Shown: piece by piece, positions 43,028 to 52,879 of the stretch
Position numbering within the stretch: position 1 is the first letter of the stretch
How the letters are laid out: each line of letters begins with the position of its first letter
Assembly (NCBI RefSeq): GCF_937888285.1
Contig: NZ_CALART010000091.1
Span: 33,190-97,189, forward strand
DNA from: an uncultured Aquimonas sp.
Lineage (GTDB): Bacteria; Pseudomonadota; Gammaproteobacteria; Xanthomonadales; Xanthomonadaceae
Direction of reading: 5' to 3'
Length of the DNA stretch: 64,000 bases
Notes under the pieces: model-generated
What the model saw: only the letters and a program-made list of their open reading frames with translations
Told to the model about the DNA's origin: nothing
Database searches by the model: none
Translations under genes and position numbers: made by a program

Positions 43028-43731
43028 GCAGGCGCCTCTAGCGCGTGCAGGCGTCGACGCAGCCAGAGCCGGAAGCCGACTTCGGCAAGATTGATGGTGA
43101 AGAACACAAAGCCCGGCAGGCCCAGCAGCCAGCCTGAGTGCGCGGTCGCGGGGATCGACAGCGCCAGCAGCACCGACACCACCGCGACCACCGGCACCAG
43201 GCCCCAGTTCCACAGGCGCACGCGCGTCCACAGCCGCTCGCGCGGATCCAGCTGCAGGCGCTCGCGCAGCTGCCAGGCGCGCAGGTGCAGGGCCCACATC
43301 ACCGCGCCCATCGAGCCGAAGGCGGCGGCGAAGGTGATGAACAGCACGGGCAGCTGCGCGACCTCGGTGATCGCGAAACCGGCCGGAAGCCAGCCATCGC
43401 TCAGAAAGTTGAAGAGCGCGGCGAACACCATCCGCACCGGGTACACGAAGATCAGCAGCAGCATCACCAGCAGCAGGCTCAGCCGCACCGACACTGCGTC
43501 GTCGAGGCCGTAGGCGCGGCTCCAGTCGGCATGCGCGGACCAGAAGCGCAGGATCAGCGCAAACGCGAGGGCAAAGGCCGGGATGCCCTTCATCGCATTG
43601 CTGAGCGCTTCCACGCTGTCGGGGATCGACTCGCCGGCCACCGCCATCAGGGTGATGGCGAAGGCGAAGGCGGCATCGACGAAGGCCTCCAGCCGGGTGA
43701 CCTGGGCGCCGCGTTCCTTGAATGGCTGCAT
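43024..43731 (-). CDS. TMEM175-like (DUF1211) membrane protein
   Basis: This 235-residue integral membrane protein has about six hydrophobic helices and an N-terminal segment, EAFVDAAFAFAITLMAV, recalling the RFSDGVFAIAITLL helix of TMEM175-type potassium channels. The usual RFSD is replaced by AFVD, so channel function is uncertain. The ATG at 43731 begins just before this helix. Its C-terminal region (WNWGLVPVVAVVSVLLALSI) holds the last helices. It overlaps the DUF1415 gene by ATGA. Confidence 0.65.
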   Translation of the reverse strand: MQPFKERGAQVTRLEAFVDAAFAFAITLMAVAGESIPDSVEALSNAMKGIPAFALAFALILRFWSAHADWSRAYGLDDAVSVRLSLLLVMLLLIFVYPVRMVFAALFNFLSDGWLPAGFAITEVAQLPVLFITFAAAFGSMGAVMWALHLRAWQLRERLQLDPRERLWTRVRLWNWGLVPVVAVVSVLLALSIPATAHSGWLLGLPGFVFFTINLAEVGFRLWLRRRLHALEAPA

Positions 43732-43798
43732 GCCCGACTCCTGGCCCTGAAGGCCGCGGACTGTAGCAGCGGCAGAGGCCGCCCGGCGCGGTCTGCGG

Positions 43799-43812
43799 CG
43801 TCCGTACGGACG
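43799..43812. promoter_or_regulatory. Perfect palindrome upstream of the sigma-54 promoter
   Basis: CGTCCGTACGGACG is a perfect 14-base palindrome with a further TCCGTCCG just downstream. It lies 67-80 bases upstream of the predicted -24 element, where enhancer-binding activators usually bind. It is the best candidate for the response regulator's site. Confidence 0.5.
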
Positions 43813-43878
43813 TCCGTCCGCTGCCTGCGGACACCGGAATCCTGGCAGAAAGTGCAACAAAAACAGCGGGATGAAAGT

Positions 43879-43894
43879 TGGCACGCTGCCTGCT
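43879..43894 (+). promoter_or_regulatory. Sigma-54 promoter for the ABC exporter operon
   Basis: TGGCACGCTGCCTGCT fits the sigma-54 -24/-12 pattern (TGGCAC, then TTGCW) with one mismatch (CTGCT), and the GG and GC doublets are exactly ten bases apart. Transcription would start near 43905, about 20 bases before the adaptor ATG. A sigma-54 activator gene ends the same block. Confidence 0.8.
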
Positions 43895-43925
43895 AAGCGT
43901 GAAGCATCCGCCAAGGAGGCTGCCC

Positions 43926-45194
43926 ATGATTCGCGACACTGCCGCCCAGGACCGGGCGCTTGCCCCCGCCACCCTGCCGCTCTGGCAGCGCCCCGCGCTG
44001 CGCCGCGGCGCGCTGATCGCGCTGCCGCTGCTGCTCGGCCTGTGGGGCCTGTCGGGCTGGCTGTCGGCCGAGCGCGGGGTCAATGCCGAGCGCCTGCGCA
44101 TCGCCGAAGTCAGTCGCGGCACCCTGGTGCGCGATGCGGTGGTCGACGGTCGCGTGGTGGCTGCGGTCAGCCCGACCCTGTACGCGCCCTCGGCCGGCAC
44201 GGTCAGCCTGCGCACCCAGGCGGGTGCCGCGGTCAAGGCCGGCGATGTCCTGCTGGAGATCGATTCGCCTGAACTGAAGTCCGAGCTGTCGCGCGAGCAG
44301 GCCAGCCTGGCCAGCCTGGAGGCCGAAGTCGGTCGCCAGCGGATCGAAGCCGAAAAGCTGCGCCAGCTGGCCCGACGCACGCTGGACGAAGCCGACATCG
44401 CGCTCAATGCGCGCCGCCGTGACCTGGAGCGCACCGAGCGCGCCCACCGCATGGGGGCGCTGGCCGAGATCGAAGTGCTGCGCGCGCAGGATGCGGTGAA
44501 GAGCGCCGAGATCGTGCGCGAGCACGCGCTCCGCGGCGTCGATCTGGAAAGCCGCAGCGTCGGCTTCGACCTGGCCACCCGCGAGCAGTCCCTGCAGCGC
44601 CAGAAGCTGGCCGTGCAGGAGCTGGAGCGCCGCGTCGACGCGCTGAACCTGCGCGCGCCGATCGACGGCCAGGTGGGTACGGTCTCGGTGATCGACCGCG
44701 CGGTGGTCGCCGCCAACGCCCCGCTGGTCACCGTGGTCGACCTCTCGCGCCTGCAGGCCGAGATCGAAGTGCCGGAAACCTTCGCCGACGACGTCGGCCT
44801 GGGCCTCGAAGTCAGCGTGCGCCTGCCGCAGGGCGAGGCGCCGGGGCGGGTGGTCGCGGTGTCGCCGGAAGTGGTGGCCAACCGGGTGCGCGTGCGCGTC
44901 GACTTCGAAGGCGGCCAGCCGGCCGGCCTGCGCCAGAACCAGCGTCTGTCGGCGCGGCTGATGTTCGAGTCCAAGCCCGATGCGGTGATCGTGCAGCGCG
45001 GCCCCTTCGTCGAAGCCCAGGGCGGTCGCCATGCCTGGGTGATGGACGGCGACATCGCCGTGCGCCGCCCGATCCGTCTCGGCGCGCAGAGCGTCAGCGC
45101 GGTCGAGATCCTCGAAGGCGTCGCCCCCGGCGAACGCGTCGTCATCGCCGGCACCGAGCTGTTCGAGGACGCCGAGCGGGTGGCGGTGCGATGA
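43926..45194 (+). CDS. ABC exporter periplasmic adaptor (MacA/HlyD-like)
   Basis: This 422-residue adaptor has an N-terminal membrane anchor (LIALPLLLGLWGLSGWL, about residues 30-46), barrel and lipoyl halves (AEVSRGTLVRDAVVDGRVVA, LRAPIDGQVGTVSVIDRAVV) and a long helical hairpin (ASLEAEVGRQRIEAEKLRQLARR onward). It should link the MacB-like permeases to an outer-membrane channel. The ATG at 43926 has AAGGAGG six bases upstream and follows the sigma-54 promoter. A repeat pair separates it from the ATPase gene; its stop codon lies in one repeat copy. Confidence 0.88.
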   Translation: MIRDTAAQDRALAPATLPLWQRPALRRGALIALPLLLGLWGLSGWLSAERGVNAERLRIAEVSRGTLVRDAVVDGRVVAAVSPTLYAPSAGTVSLRTQAGAAVKAGDVLLEIDSPELKSELSREQASLASLEAEVGRQRIEAEKLRQLARRTLDEADIALNARRRDLERTERAHRMGALAEIEVLRAQDAVKSAEIVREHALRGVDLESRSVGFDLATREQSLQRQKLAVQELERRVDALNLRAPIDGQVGTVSVIDRAVVAANAPLVTVVDLSRLQAEIEVPETFADDVGLGLEVSVRLPQGEAPGRVVAVSPEVVANRVRVRVDFEGGQPAGLRQNQRLSARLMFESKPDAVIVQRGPFVEAQGGRHAWVMDGDIAVRRPIRLGAQSVSAVEILEGVAPGERVVIAGTELFEDAERVAVR

Positions 45195-45349
45195 GAGCCG
45201 GGATTCGGGATTGGGGATTCGGGATTGGCCGACGGTCGTCATCCCTTCGCGAACTCCGCAGACCCGCTCCGAACCACCGAGAACGCCAACAGCTCAAGTC
45301 TCGCCGCGACCTGCTCTGACGAATCCCCAATCCCCAATCCCGAATCCCA
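45193..45349. repeat. Inverted pair of GATTCGGG repeats inside the exporter operon
   Basis: Copies at 45193-45228 and, inverted, 45321-45349 occupy the gap between adaptor and ATPase genes. The first copy supplies the TGAGAGCC around the adaptor stop. The paired arms could fold in the transcript and adjust expression across the operon. Confidence 0.75.
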
Positions 45350-45397
45350 GCTTCCAGGACCCCCGGCGCGCAGCGCCGACCACAGAAGGATCGCCAA

Positions 45398-46099
<702 letters not shown>

Positions 46100-46113
46100 A
46101 GGGAGCCGGACCC

Positions 46114-47448
46114 ATGTTCGCCTACTACCTGAAGCTCGGCCTGCGCAGCCTGCGCAGGAATCCCGTGCTGACCGCGCTGATGGTGTTGACGCTCGGCGTC
46201 GGCGTGGCCGCCAGCATGTCCACCTACACCGTGCTGCGGGCGATGAGCGGCGACCCGATCCCGCACAAGAGCGACCGCCTGCTGGTGCTGCAGGTCGACA
46301 ACTCGCCGGCGCTGGAGCCCGGGCAGGCACTGCCCGAGAACGGCGGCATCGGCGTCGACCTGCCCGACCTCAGCAGCTGGCTCGACGTGCGCGCCCTGCT
46401 GGAGCACGACAGCGCCTATCGCCGCAGCGGCATCTACGGCATCAGCGGCGTGATCGAGCCCGAGCAGGACGGCGCCCAGCCGGTGCTGTCGCGCGGCCTC
46501 GCGGTCAGCAGCGACTTCTTCCCGATGTTCGAAGCCCCGTTCCGCTTCGGCGGCGGCTGGTCGGCCGAGGACGAGGCCCGCGAGGCGCGCACCGTGGTGC
46601 TCAGCGCTGCGCTCAGCGAACGCCTGTTTGGTGGCACCGACCCCACCGGACGCACGATTCGCATGATGGACACCGAGTTCCGCATCGCCGGCGTGCTCGA
46701 AACCTGGATGGCTACGCCGCGTTACTACTGGCTGTCGGTGGGGCGGCGCTTCGGCGAGACCGAAGACATCTACGTGCCCCTGCGCACGGCGCTGGCGATG
46801 GAGCGCGACCCCGAGGGCAACGTCAATTGCAATGGCCCGACACCGGTCGATCCCGGCTTCGGCGGCCTGCTGCGCTCGGAGTGCATCTTCATGCAGTACT
46901 GGGTGGAAGTGCCCGAAGGCGGTCGCGCAGCCTATGAGCAGCATCTCGCCGCCTATGTGGCCGCGCAGAAGTCGCTGGGCCGCCTGCCCAATGGCGGGAA
47001 CTCGCGCGCACTCGATGTGATGGAGTGGCTGGTCGAGCAGGAGGTGGTCGGCTCCGATACCCGTTTGCAGGCGCTGCTGGCCTTCGCCTTCCTGCTGGTC
47101 TGCATCGTCAACACGGTGGGCCTGCTGCTGGCCAAGTTCACCCAGCACAGCGGCGAGATCGGCGTCCGCCGTGCGCTGGGCGCCACCCGCCGCGAGATCT
47201 TCCAGCAGTACCTGGTGCAGGCCGGCGTGGTGGGCGTGGCAGGCGGCCTGATGGGGCTCGCGCTGACCTTTGGTGGGCTCTGGGTGCTGTCGCAGCAGTC
47301 GCTCGATGTCGCCCATGTCGCTCGCCTCGACACCGGCATGCTGCTGATCACTCTGCTCACCGCGATCGCCGCCAGCGTGATCGCCGGCCTGCTGCCGACC
47401 TGGCGCGCCTGCCAGGTCCTGCCCGCCGCCCAGCTCAAGACCCAGTGA
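46114..47448 (+). CDS. ABC exporter permease 1 (FtsX/MacB-type)
   Basis: This 444-residue permease has an N-terminal transmembrane helix (about residues 20-40), a periplasmic MacB-type core domain of about 270 residues and three C-terminal helices, including LLAKFTQHSGEIGVRRALGATRREIF, the conserved coupling-helix block. It starts 14 bases after the ATPase gene. With the second permease it probably forms a heterodimer. Confidence 0.9.
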   Translation: MFAYYLKLGLRSLRRNPVLTALMVLTLGVGVAASMSTYTVLRAMSGDPIPHKSDRLLVLQVDNSPALEPGQALPENGGIGVDLPDLSSWLDVRALLEHDSAYRRSGIYGISGVIEPEQDGAQPVLSRGLAVSSDFFPMFEAPFRFGGGWSAEDEAREARTVVLSAALSERLFGGTDPTGRTIRMMDTEFRIAGVLETWMATPRYYWLSVGRRFGETEDIYVPLRTALAMERDPEGNVNCNGPTPVDPGFGGLLRSECIFMQYWVEVPEGGRAAYEQHLAAYVAAQKSLGRLPNGGNSRALDVMEWLVEQEVVGSDTRLQALLAFAFLLVCIVNTVGLLLAKFTQHSGEIGVRRALGATRREIFQQYLVQAGVVGVAGGLMGLALTFGGLWVLSQQSLDVAHVARLDTGMLLITLLTAIAASVIAGLLPTWRACQVLPAAQLKTQ

Positions 47449-47456
47449 GGCCCGCA

Positions 47457-48680
47457 ATGGAAGTCCGTCCGATCCTTTCCGCGCTGCTGCGCTCCAAGAC
47501 CGGCGCCTTGCTGATCGCCGCCCAGGTCGCGTTGACCCTCGCCATCCTCGGCAATGCGCTGTACATCGTGCAGAACCGGCTGGCGCTCTCGGCACGCCCC
47601 AGCGGTGTCGACGAGAGCAAGCTGTTCTTCACCCGACTCTCCGCCTTCCGCCCGGGCGTCGACATCCCTGCCATGCGCGATGCCGACCTGCAGCGCATTC
47701 GCGCGACACCCGGGGTGGTCCAGGCTGCCCACGTCAACCAAGTGCCGATGGGGCGCTCGGGCTGGGCCTTGGGCGTGCAGACCGAGCGCGAGAATCCGCG
47801 CTCCTCGTTCACCGTGGCCTACTACTTCAGCGATGGGCCGCTTCTGGACGCCTTCGGCCTGCGCTTGGCGCAGGGCCGAGACTTCCGCCCTGAAGACGTG
47901 GTCGAAGTCGACCCGGCCGTGTCGAATGCCAGCGCCAGCACTGTGATCGTGACCGCCGAGGTGGCGCGTCGCATGTTCCCGGATGCCGACAGCGCGGTGG
48001 GTCAGCGCATCTTCCTCGGTGGCGGCGCCGAGGCGGCCGAGATGGAAATCGTCGGCGTCGTCGATCACCTGCAGACACCCTGGGCGCAGGCCGGCGATGG
48101 CGCCGCGCTGTCGATCATCGTGCCGCTCCGCTACCTCACCGAGTCTGTGAGCTATGTCGTTCGCACGGAACCCGGCCAGCGCGACCGCGTGATGCGCGAG
48201 GTCGAGGATGCACTGACCGCGCTGCGCGACGACCGTGTGCATCTCGGCACGCTGAGCGTCGAGGAGTTCCGCAATCGCCGCTACCGCGCCGACCGCGGCC
48301 TTGCCTGGATGCTGCTGTCGGTCACCGGCCTGCTGGTGCTGGTGACCGCCTCGGGCATCGTCGGCATGGCCTCGCTGTGGGTCAACCAGCGGCGCAAGCA
48401 GATCGGCATCCGTCGCGCGGTGGGCGCGCGCCGTTTCGACATCCTGCGCTACTTCCTCGTCGAGAATCTCCTGGTGACCACGGCCGGCATCGTGGTCGGC
48501 CTTGCAGTCGCGCTGGCGCTCAACCAGTACCTGGTGCAGCAGCTTTCGATCACGCGCATGCCGCTCGAACATCTCGCCTTCGGCGTGCTCGGCCTGTGGG
48601 CGCTCGGCCTGCTCGCCGCCTTCGGCCCCGCCTGGCGGGCATCGAGGATTCCACCGGCGGTGGCGACCCGCAGCACCTGA
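47457..48680 (+). CDS. ABC exporter permease 2 (FtsX/MacB-type)
   Basis: This 407-residue permease has the same layout as permease 1 but is diverged. It has an N-terminal helix (LLIAAQVALTLAILGNALYIV), a periplasmic domain and three C-terminal helices with the coupling block NQRRKQIGIRRAVGARRFDILRYF. The ATG at 47457 lies eight bases after permease 1; the frame is open 144 codons upstream. Both permeases lack their own ATPase, in contrast to MacB. Confidence 0.9.
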   Translation: MEVRPILSALLRSKTGALLIAAQVALTLAILGNALYIVQNRLALSARPSGVDESKLFFTRLSAFRPGVDIPAMRDADLQRIRATPGVVQAAHVNQVPMGRSGWALGVQTERENPRSSFTVAYYFSDGPLLDAFGLRLAQGRDFRPEDVVEVDPAVSNASASTVIVTAEVARRMFPDADSAVGQRIFLGGGAEAAEMEIVGVVDHLQTPWAQAGDGAALSIIVPLRYLTESVSYVVRTEPGQRDRVMREVEDALTALRDDRVHLGTLSVEEFRNRRYRADRGLAWMLLSVTGLLVLVTASGIVGMASLWVNQRRKQIGIRRAVGARRFDILRYFLVENLLVTTAGIVVGLAVALALNQYLVQQLSITRMPLEHLAFGVLGLWALGLLAAFGPAWRASRIPPAVATRST

Positions 48681-49083
48681 CGGTGCTGCGGCGGGATTCG
48701 GGATTGGGGATTCGGGATTCGTAGCGCTTCGTTCGGCAGTGTCGCGGGGGGCTGGCCGGTGGGCCGATGGGGCTCACGAAGAACGCCTCTGCTTGTCGCA
48801 GCGCCTTGCGGTGCTGCGGCGGGATTCGGGATTGGGGATTCGGGATTCGTAGCGCTTCGTTCGTTCGTGTCGCGCGGGTCCGGGGGGCGCGCCGATGCAG
48901 CTCACCAAGAACCCGTCTGCTGACCGAGCGACCACCAGTCGCGCGGCACGGCGCTTCTGCGAATCCCCAATCCCGAATCCCCAATCCCGCCGCCGGCAGG
49001 CGACTGCTAACCTCGCGACCTCGACTCTCGTAGCACCGCGCTTCTACGAATCCCCAATCCCCAATCCCGAATCCCCGCTCTCA
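48681..49083. repeat. Tandem and inverted repeat cluster between exporter and regulator genes
   Basis: These 403 bases contain no gene. Two 128-base imperfect direct repeats (48681-48808 and 48809-48936) each carry a GATTCGGG tract, at 48690-48721 and 48820-48849. Two inverted tracts follow at 48961-48990 and 49048-49083, the last abutting the regulator ATG. The array is not CRISPR-like, as the units are not regularly spaced around unique spacers. Confidence 0.8.
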
Positions 49084-50427
49084 ATGCCCACCGTCCTGAT
49101 CATCGACGACAACCCGGCCGTCGCCACCGCGCTGTCGGTGCTGCTGTCCCTGCATGAGATCGATGCCGAGTACGCGGCGGAACCGGAGGCCGGGCTTACG
49201 CGGCTCGCGCGTGGTGGCATCGATCTGGTGATCCAGGACATGAACTTCAGCGCCGACACCACCTCGGGCGAGGAGGGCGTGGCCCTGTTCCGGCGCATCC
49301 GCGCGGCGCATCCGGACCTGCCGGTGATCCTGCTGACCGCTTGGACGCATCTGGAAGCGGCGGTCGATCTGGTCAAGGCGGGAGCGGCCGACTACCTGGC
49401 CAAGCCTTGGGACGATGCGCGTCTGGTCGCCAGCGTCCGCAACCTGGTCGAGCTGGGTCAGGCCAACCGCGAGCTGATGCGGCTGAAGTCCAGCCAGCGT
49501 CGGCGCAGCGAGGCGCTGAAGAGCGAGCTCGACCTGCGCGGCCTGGTGTTTGCCGACCCGGCCATGGCCGAGCTGCTGCAGCTGGTCGCACAGATCGCGC
49601 GCGCCGAGGTGCCGGTGCTGATCACCGGCCCCAATGGCGCCGGCAAGGAGCGGATCGCGGAAATCCTGCAGGCCAATTCCCAGGTGCGCGAAGGGCCCTT
49701 CGTGACGCTCAACTGCGGCGCCCTGCCGTCCGAGCTGATCGAGGCTGAACTCTTCGGCGCCGAGGCCGGGGCCTACACCGGTGCCAGTCGCGCGCGTGAG
49801 GGCAAGTTCGAGGCCGCCGACGGCGGCACCCTGTTTCTGGACGAGATTGGCAACCTGCCGTCAGCGGGGCAGATGAAGCTGCTGCGGGTGCTGGAGACCG
49901 GCCGCTTCGAGCGCCTGGGCAGCAATCGCGAGCGTCAGGTCAAGGTGCGGGTGCTGAGCGCCACCAATGCCGACATCCCGGCGATGATCCGCGCCGGCCA
50001 GTTCCGCGAAGACCTCTACTACCGACTCAACCTGATCGAGCTCAAGCTGCCGCCGCTGGCGGCGCGGCCGCTGGACATCCTGCCGCTGGCCGAGCATTTC
50101 CTTGCCGGCCGCAAGCCGCTGTCGGCCGCTGCGCGCGAGGCCCTGGTGCGTCACGCCTGGCCCGGCAATGTGCGCGAGCTGCGCAATGTCATCGAACGCG
50201 CCAGCCTGCTCGCGCGCGGCGCGCAGATCGAGGCGATCGACCTCGGCCTGCCCACGGCGTCACACCAGGCCGTGAGCGAGGGCAGCGGCGCCGAGGAACC
50301 CGACCGCGCCAGCATCGAGGCTGCACTCGCTCGCGCCGGCGGTGTCGTCGCGCAGGCGGCCTCGGAGCTGGGCCTGAGCCGTCAGGCGCTGTACCGGCGC
50401 ATGGAGCGCCTGGGCATCGCGCGCTGA
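49084..50427 (+). CDS. NtrC-family sigma-54-dependent response regulator
   Basis: This 447-residue activator has a receiver domain (DD at 8-9, phosphoacceptor D52 in QDMNF, K107), an AAA+ domain (Walker A GPNGAGKE at 182-189, sigma-54 contact loop GAYTGA at 229-234, Walker B FLDEIG at 251-256) and a C-terminal Fis-type helix-turn-helix (about residues 415-445). The contact loop shows it activates sigma-54 polymerase. It is the likely activator of the promoter at 43.88 kb. The ATG at 49084 opens the receiver domain; the histidine kinase follows with a one-base overlap. Confidence 0.93.
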   Translation: MPTVLIIDDNPAVATALSVLLSLHEIDAEYAAEPEAGLTRLARGGIDLVIQDMNFSADTTSGEEGVALFRRIRAAHPDLPVILLTAWTHLEAAVDLVKAGAADYLAKPWDDARLVASVRNLVELGQANRELMRLKSSQRRRSEALKSELDLRGLVFADPAMAELLQLVAQIARAEVPVLITGPNGAGKERIAEILQANSQVREGPFVTLNCGALPSELIEAELFGAEAGAYTGASRAREGKFEAADGGTLFLDEIGNLPSAGQMKLLRVLETGRFERLGSNRERQVKVRVLSATNADIPAMIRAGQFREDLYYRLNLIELKLPPLAARPLDILPLAEHFLAGRKPLSAAAREALVRHAWPGNVRELRNVIERASLLARGAQIEAIDLGLPTASHQAVSEGSGAEEPDRASIEAALARAGGVVAQAASELGLSRQALYRRMERLGIAR

Positions 50428-51749
50428 TGCCGCTGCGCAGTCGCCGCCGCTCGCTGGCCGGTCGCCTGCTGCTGGCGCTGGGCCTGCTGATGGCTGCAAG
50501 CGCCGCCTTTGCCGCCTGGCTGGTCGAGCCTTTGGGCAGCGTGCTGCTCGCGGTCTGCGCGGCCCTGCTGCTGAGCCTGCCGCTCGCCCTGCTCGCTGCG
50601 CGGCGCGTGCTGCAGCCGATCCTGTCCCTGTTCCGCGCGCTGGACGGCACGGTCAGCGGCTATCGCGACGGTGACTTCAGCTTCGGCGTGGCCTGGGACG
50701 CCGACGACGAGCTCGGCGATCTGGTGCGCACGCATAACGAACTCGGCAGCGTGCTGCGCGAGCAGCGGCAGTCGCTGGTGCAGCGCGAACTGCTGCTCGA
50801 CACCCTGCTGCAGAACACGCCGGTGGCGATGCTGCTGCTGGATCCGGGTGAGCGCGTGGTCTACGCCAACCTGGCGGCGCGCCGGCAGTGGAACGGTGGA
50901 CGCCGTCTGGAGGGGCTGGCGCTGGAGACCGTGCTGGACGGGCAGCCGCCGCCGCTGCGTGAAGCCATCGAGGGCGGCCGCGACGGTCTGGTCGGCTGGG
51001 GTGAGGCCGAAGACGAGGACACCTGGCATCTGGCCCAGCGCAGCTTTCGCCTGAACGGGCGCGCGCATCGCCTGCTGCTGCTGCGGCCGCTGACCCACGA
51101 GCTGCGTCGCGCGGAAGTGCGCACCTGGAAGAAAGTCATCCGGGTCATCAGCCACGAGCTCAACAACTCGCTGGCGCCAATCGCGTCGCTGGCGCATTCG
51201 GGCGCCGAGCTGAACCGGCGTGGCCAGCACGAGCGCCTGGGCCCGGTGTTCGAGACCATCGAAGAACGCGCGCGCCATCTCAACGAGTTCATCCGCGGCT
51301 ATGCGCGCTTCGCCAAGCTGCCCAATCCGCAGCCCGAAAGCGTCGAGCTCGCCCCGTTCCTGCAGCGCCTGGCCGCCGAGTGCAGCTTCGCGCTGATCGG
51401 CGCGCCGCCCGCGCGCGCGCAGTTCGACCCCGCGCAGATGAGCCAGGCACTGCTGAACTTGCTCAAGAATGCCCACGAATCCGGATCGCCTGCGGAGGCG
51501 GTCGAGCTGTCGGTGCGCGACGAGCCCGACTGGCTGCGCATCGAGGTCGCCGATCGCGGGCCGGGCATGAGCTCAGTGGTGCTGGAGCAGGCCCTGCTGC
51601 CCTTCTATTCGACCAAGCGCAACGGCACCGGCCTCGGCCTCGCGCTGGTGCGCGAGATCGTCGAGGCGCACGGCGGCCAGGTGCGGCTGGCCCAGCGCGA
51701 GGGCGGCGGCCTGTCGGTGCTGCTGCGGATTCCGCGCAGCGAGCGTTAG
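50427..51749 (+). CDS. Sensor histidine kinase (NtrY-like)
   Basis: This 440-residue kinase has two adjacent membrane helices (about residues 12-31 and 37-58) with almost no periplasmic loop, a HAMP segment, a PAS-like domain (about 120-225), the phosphoacceptor histidine H243 in VISHELNNSLAP, and an ATPase domain (N-box LLNLLKNAHES, DRGPGM, GTGLGLALV). It should phosphorylate the preceding regulator. The short loop implies sensing within the membrane or in the PAS domain, perhaps of a membrane-damaging compound. The ATG overlaps the regulator stop (TGATG). Confidence 0.92.
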   Translation: MPLRSRRRSLAGRLLLALGLLMAASAAFAAWLVEPLGSVLLAVCAALLLSLPLALLAARRVLQPILSLFRALDGTVSGYRDGDFSFGVAWDADDELGDLVRTHNELGSVLREQRQSLVQRELLLDTLLQNTPVAMLLLDPGERVVYANLAARRQWNGGRRLEGLALETVLDGQPPPLREAIEGGRDGLVGWGEAEDEDTWHLAQRSFRLNGRAHRLLLLRPLTHELRRAEVRTWKKVIRVISHELNNSLAPIASLAHSGAELNRRGQHERLGPVFETIEERARHLNEFIRGYARFAKLPNPQPESVELAPFLQRLAAECSFALIGAPPARAQFDPAQMSQALLNLLKNAHESGSPAEAVELSVRDEPDWLRIEVADRGPGMSSVVLEQALLPFYSTKRNGTGLGLALVREIVEAHGGQVRLAQREGGGLSVLLRIPRSER

Positions 51750-51831
51750 AACGTTTCGTGGCCGCCCGGGCGGCTGAGATGGAGCGGGGTCTGCGCTGGC
51801 CCTTGTCGGCTCGGCGCGGCATCCTTCGCAC

Positions 51832-52869
51832 ATGAGCCCGAAGAATGCGAAGACCAGCGCTGGCGGTCCGCCGCCTGCCCTGACCATGTCCGACGTCGCC
51901 CGACGCGCCGGCGTTGCCGAGTCCACCGTCTCCCGCGCACTGGCCGACAACCCGCTGGTGTCCGAGGAAACCCGAAAGCGCATCCAGGCGCTCGCCAAGA
52001 AGATGGGCTACTCGATCAACCCGGTCGCCCAGAGCCTGCGCGTGCAGCGTTCGCGCACCATCGCTGTGGCGGTGCCGCTGGTGCATGAGGCCAGCCAGTC
52101 GCTGTCGGACCCGTTCCTGATGAGCATGCTGGCGCAGATCGCCGATGCGCTCGCCGAGCGCGGCTACAGCATGCTGCTGTCGAAGGTGCCGGTGCACGAG
52201 GACGACTGGATCGATCGCTTCCTGCAGCCTGGCCGCGCCGACGGCGTCATCCTGATCGGCCAGAGCCACGAACACTCGACGATCAATGCCGCGGCGAAGC
52301 GCGGGCGGCCGCTGGTGGTCTGGGGCGCCCATCTGCCGGACCAGGCCTATGCCTGCGTGGGCTGCGACAACAACGCGGGCGGCGCCCTGGCGACGCGCCA
52401 TCTGCTGGCGCAGGGCCGCCGCCGCATCGCTTTCCTCGGTGATGAGCGCCTGCCCGAGATCGGCCTGCGCCATCAGGGCTATGTCGAGGCCCTGAAGGCG
52501 GCAGGCCTCAAGCCCGAGGCGGCGCTGCGCATCCGCACGCGCTTCAGCGCCGATGACGCTTATGCGGCCATCGGCAAGGCGCTGGCCAAGGGCCTGCAGT
52601 TCGATGCCGTGGTGGCCGCCTCGGACGTCATCGCCACCAGCGCGCTGCGTGCGTTGGCCGAGGCGGGCCGCCGCGTGCCCGAGGACGTCGCCGTGGTCGG
52701 CTTCGATGACGTCGAGCTGGCGCGCTACACCCTGCCGCCCCTGACCACGGTGAGGCAGGACATCGGCCGCGCCGCGCGACTGCTGGTCGAGATGATCCTG
52801 GACGGCCGCTGCGGCTGCGAGGACTCGGTGCAGATGGCGCCCGAGCTGGTGGTGCGGGCGTCCGCCTGA
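51832..52869 (+). CDS. suxR: LacI-family repressor, probable sucrose regulator
   Basis: This 345-residue regulator has a LacI-type DNA-binding region (MSDVARRAGVAESTVSRALA, residues 19-38; hinge at NPVAQSLR) and an effector domain with VVAASDVIATSALRAL and VVGFDDVELARYTLPPLTTVRQD. It is convergent with the symporter gene and next to the receptor/amylosucrase genes, so sucrose or a derivative is the probable ligand. The perfect palindrome at 54551-54564 is its likely operator. The symbol follows the Xanthomonas sux locus by context. Confidence 0.85.
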   Translation: MSPKNAKTSAGGPPPALTMSDVARRAGVAESTVSRALADNPLVSEETRKRIQALAKKMGYSINPVAQSLRVQRSRTIAVAVPLVHEASQSLSDPFLMSMLAQIADALAERGYSMLLSKVPVHEDDWIDRFLQPGRADGVILIGQSHEHSTINAAAKRGRPLVVWGAHLPDQAYACVGCDNNAGGALATRHLLAQGRRRIAFLGDERLPEIGLRHQGYVEALKAAGLKPEAALRIRTRFSADDAYAAIGKALAKGLQFDAVVAASDVIATSALRALAEAGRRVPEDVAVVGFDDVELARYTLPPLTTVRQDIGRAARLLVEMILDGRCGCEDSVQMAPELVVRASA

Positions 52870-52879
52870 GGCCTCCGCT

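Noticed and set aside
48681..49083. A CRISPR-like repeat array
   Set aside because: Units occur in both orientations, have uneven spacing and share their flanking sequence, and no cas genes are present.
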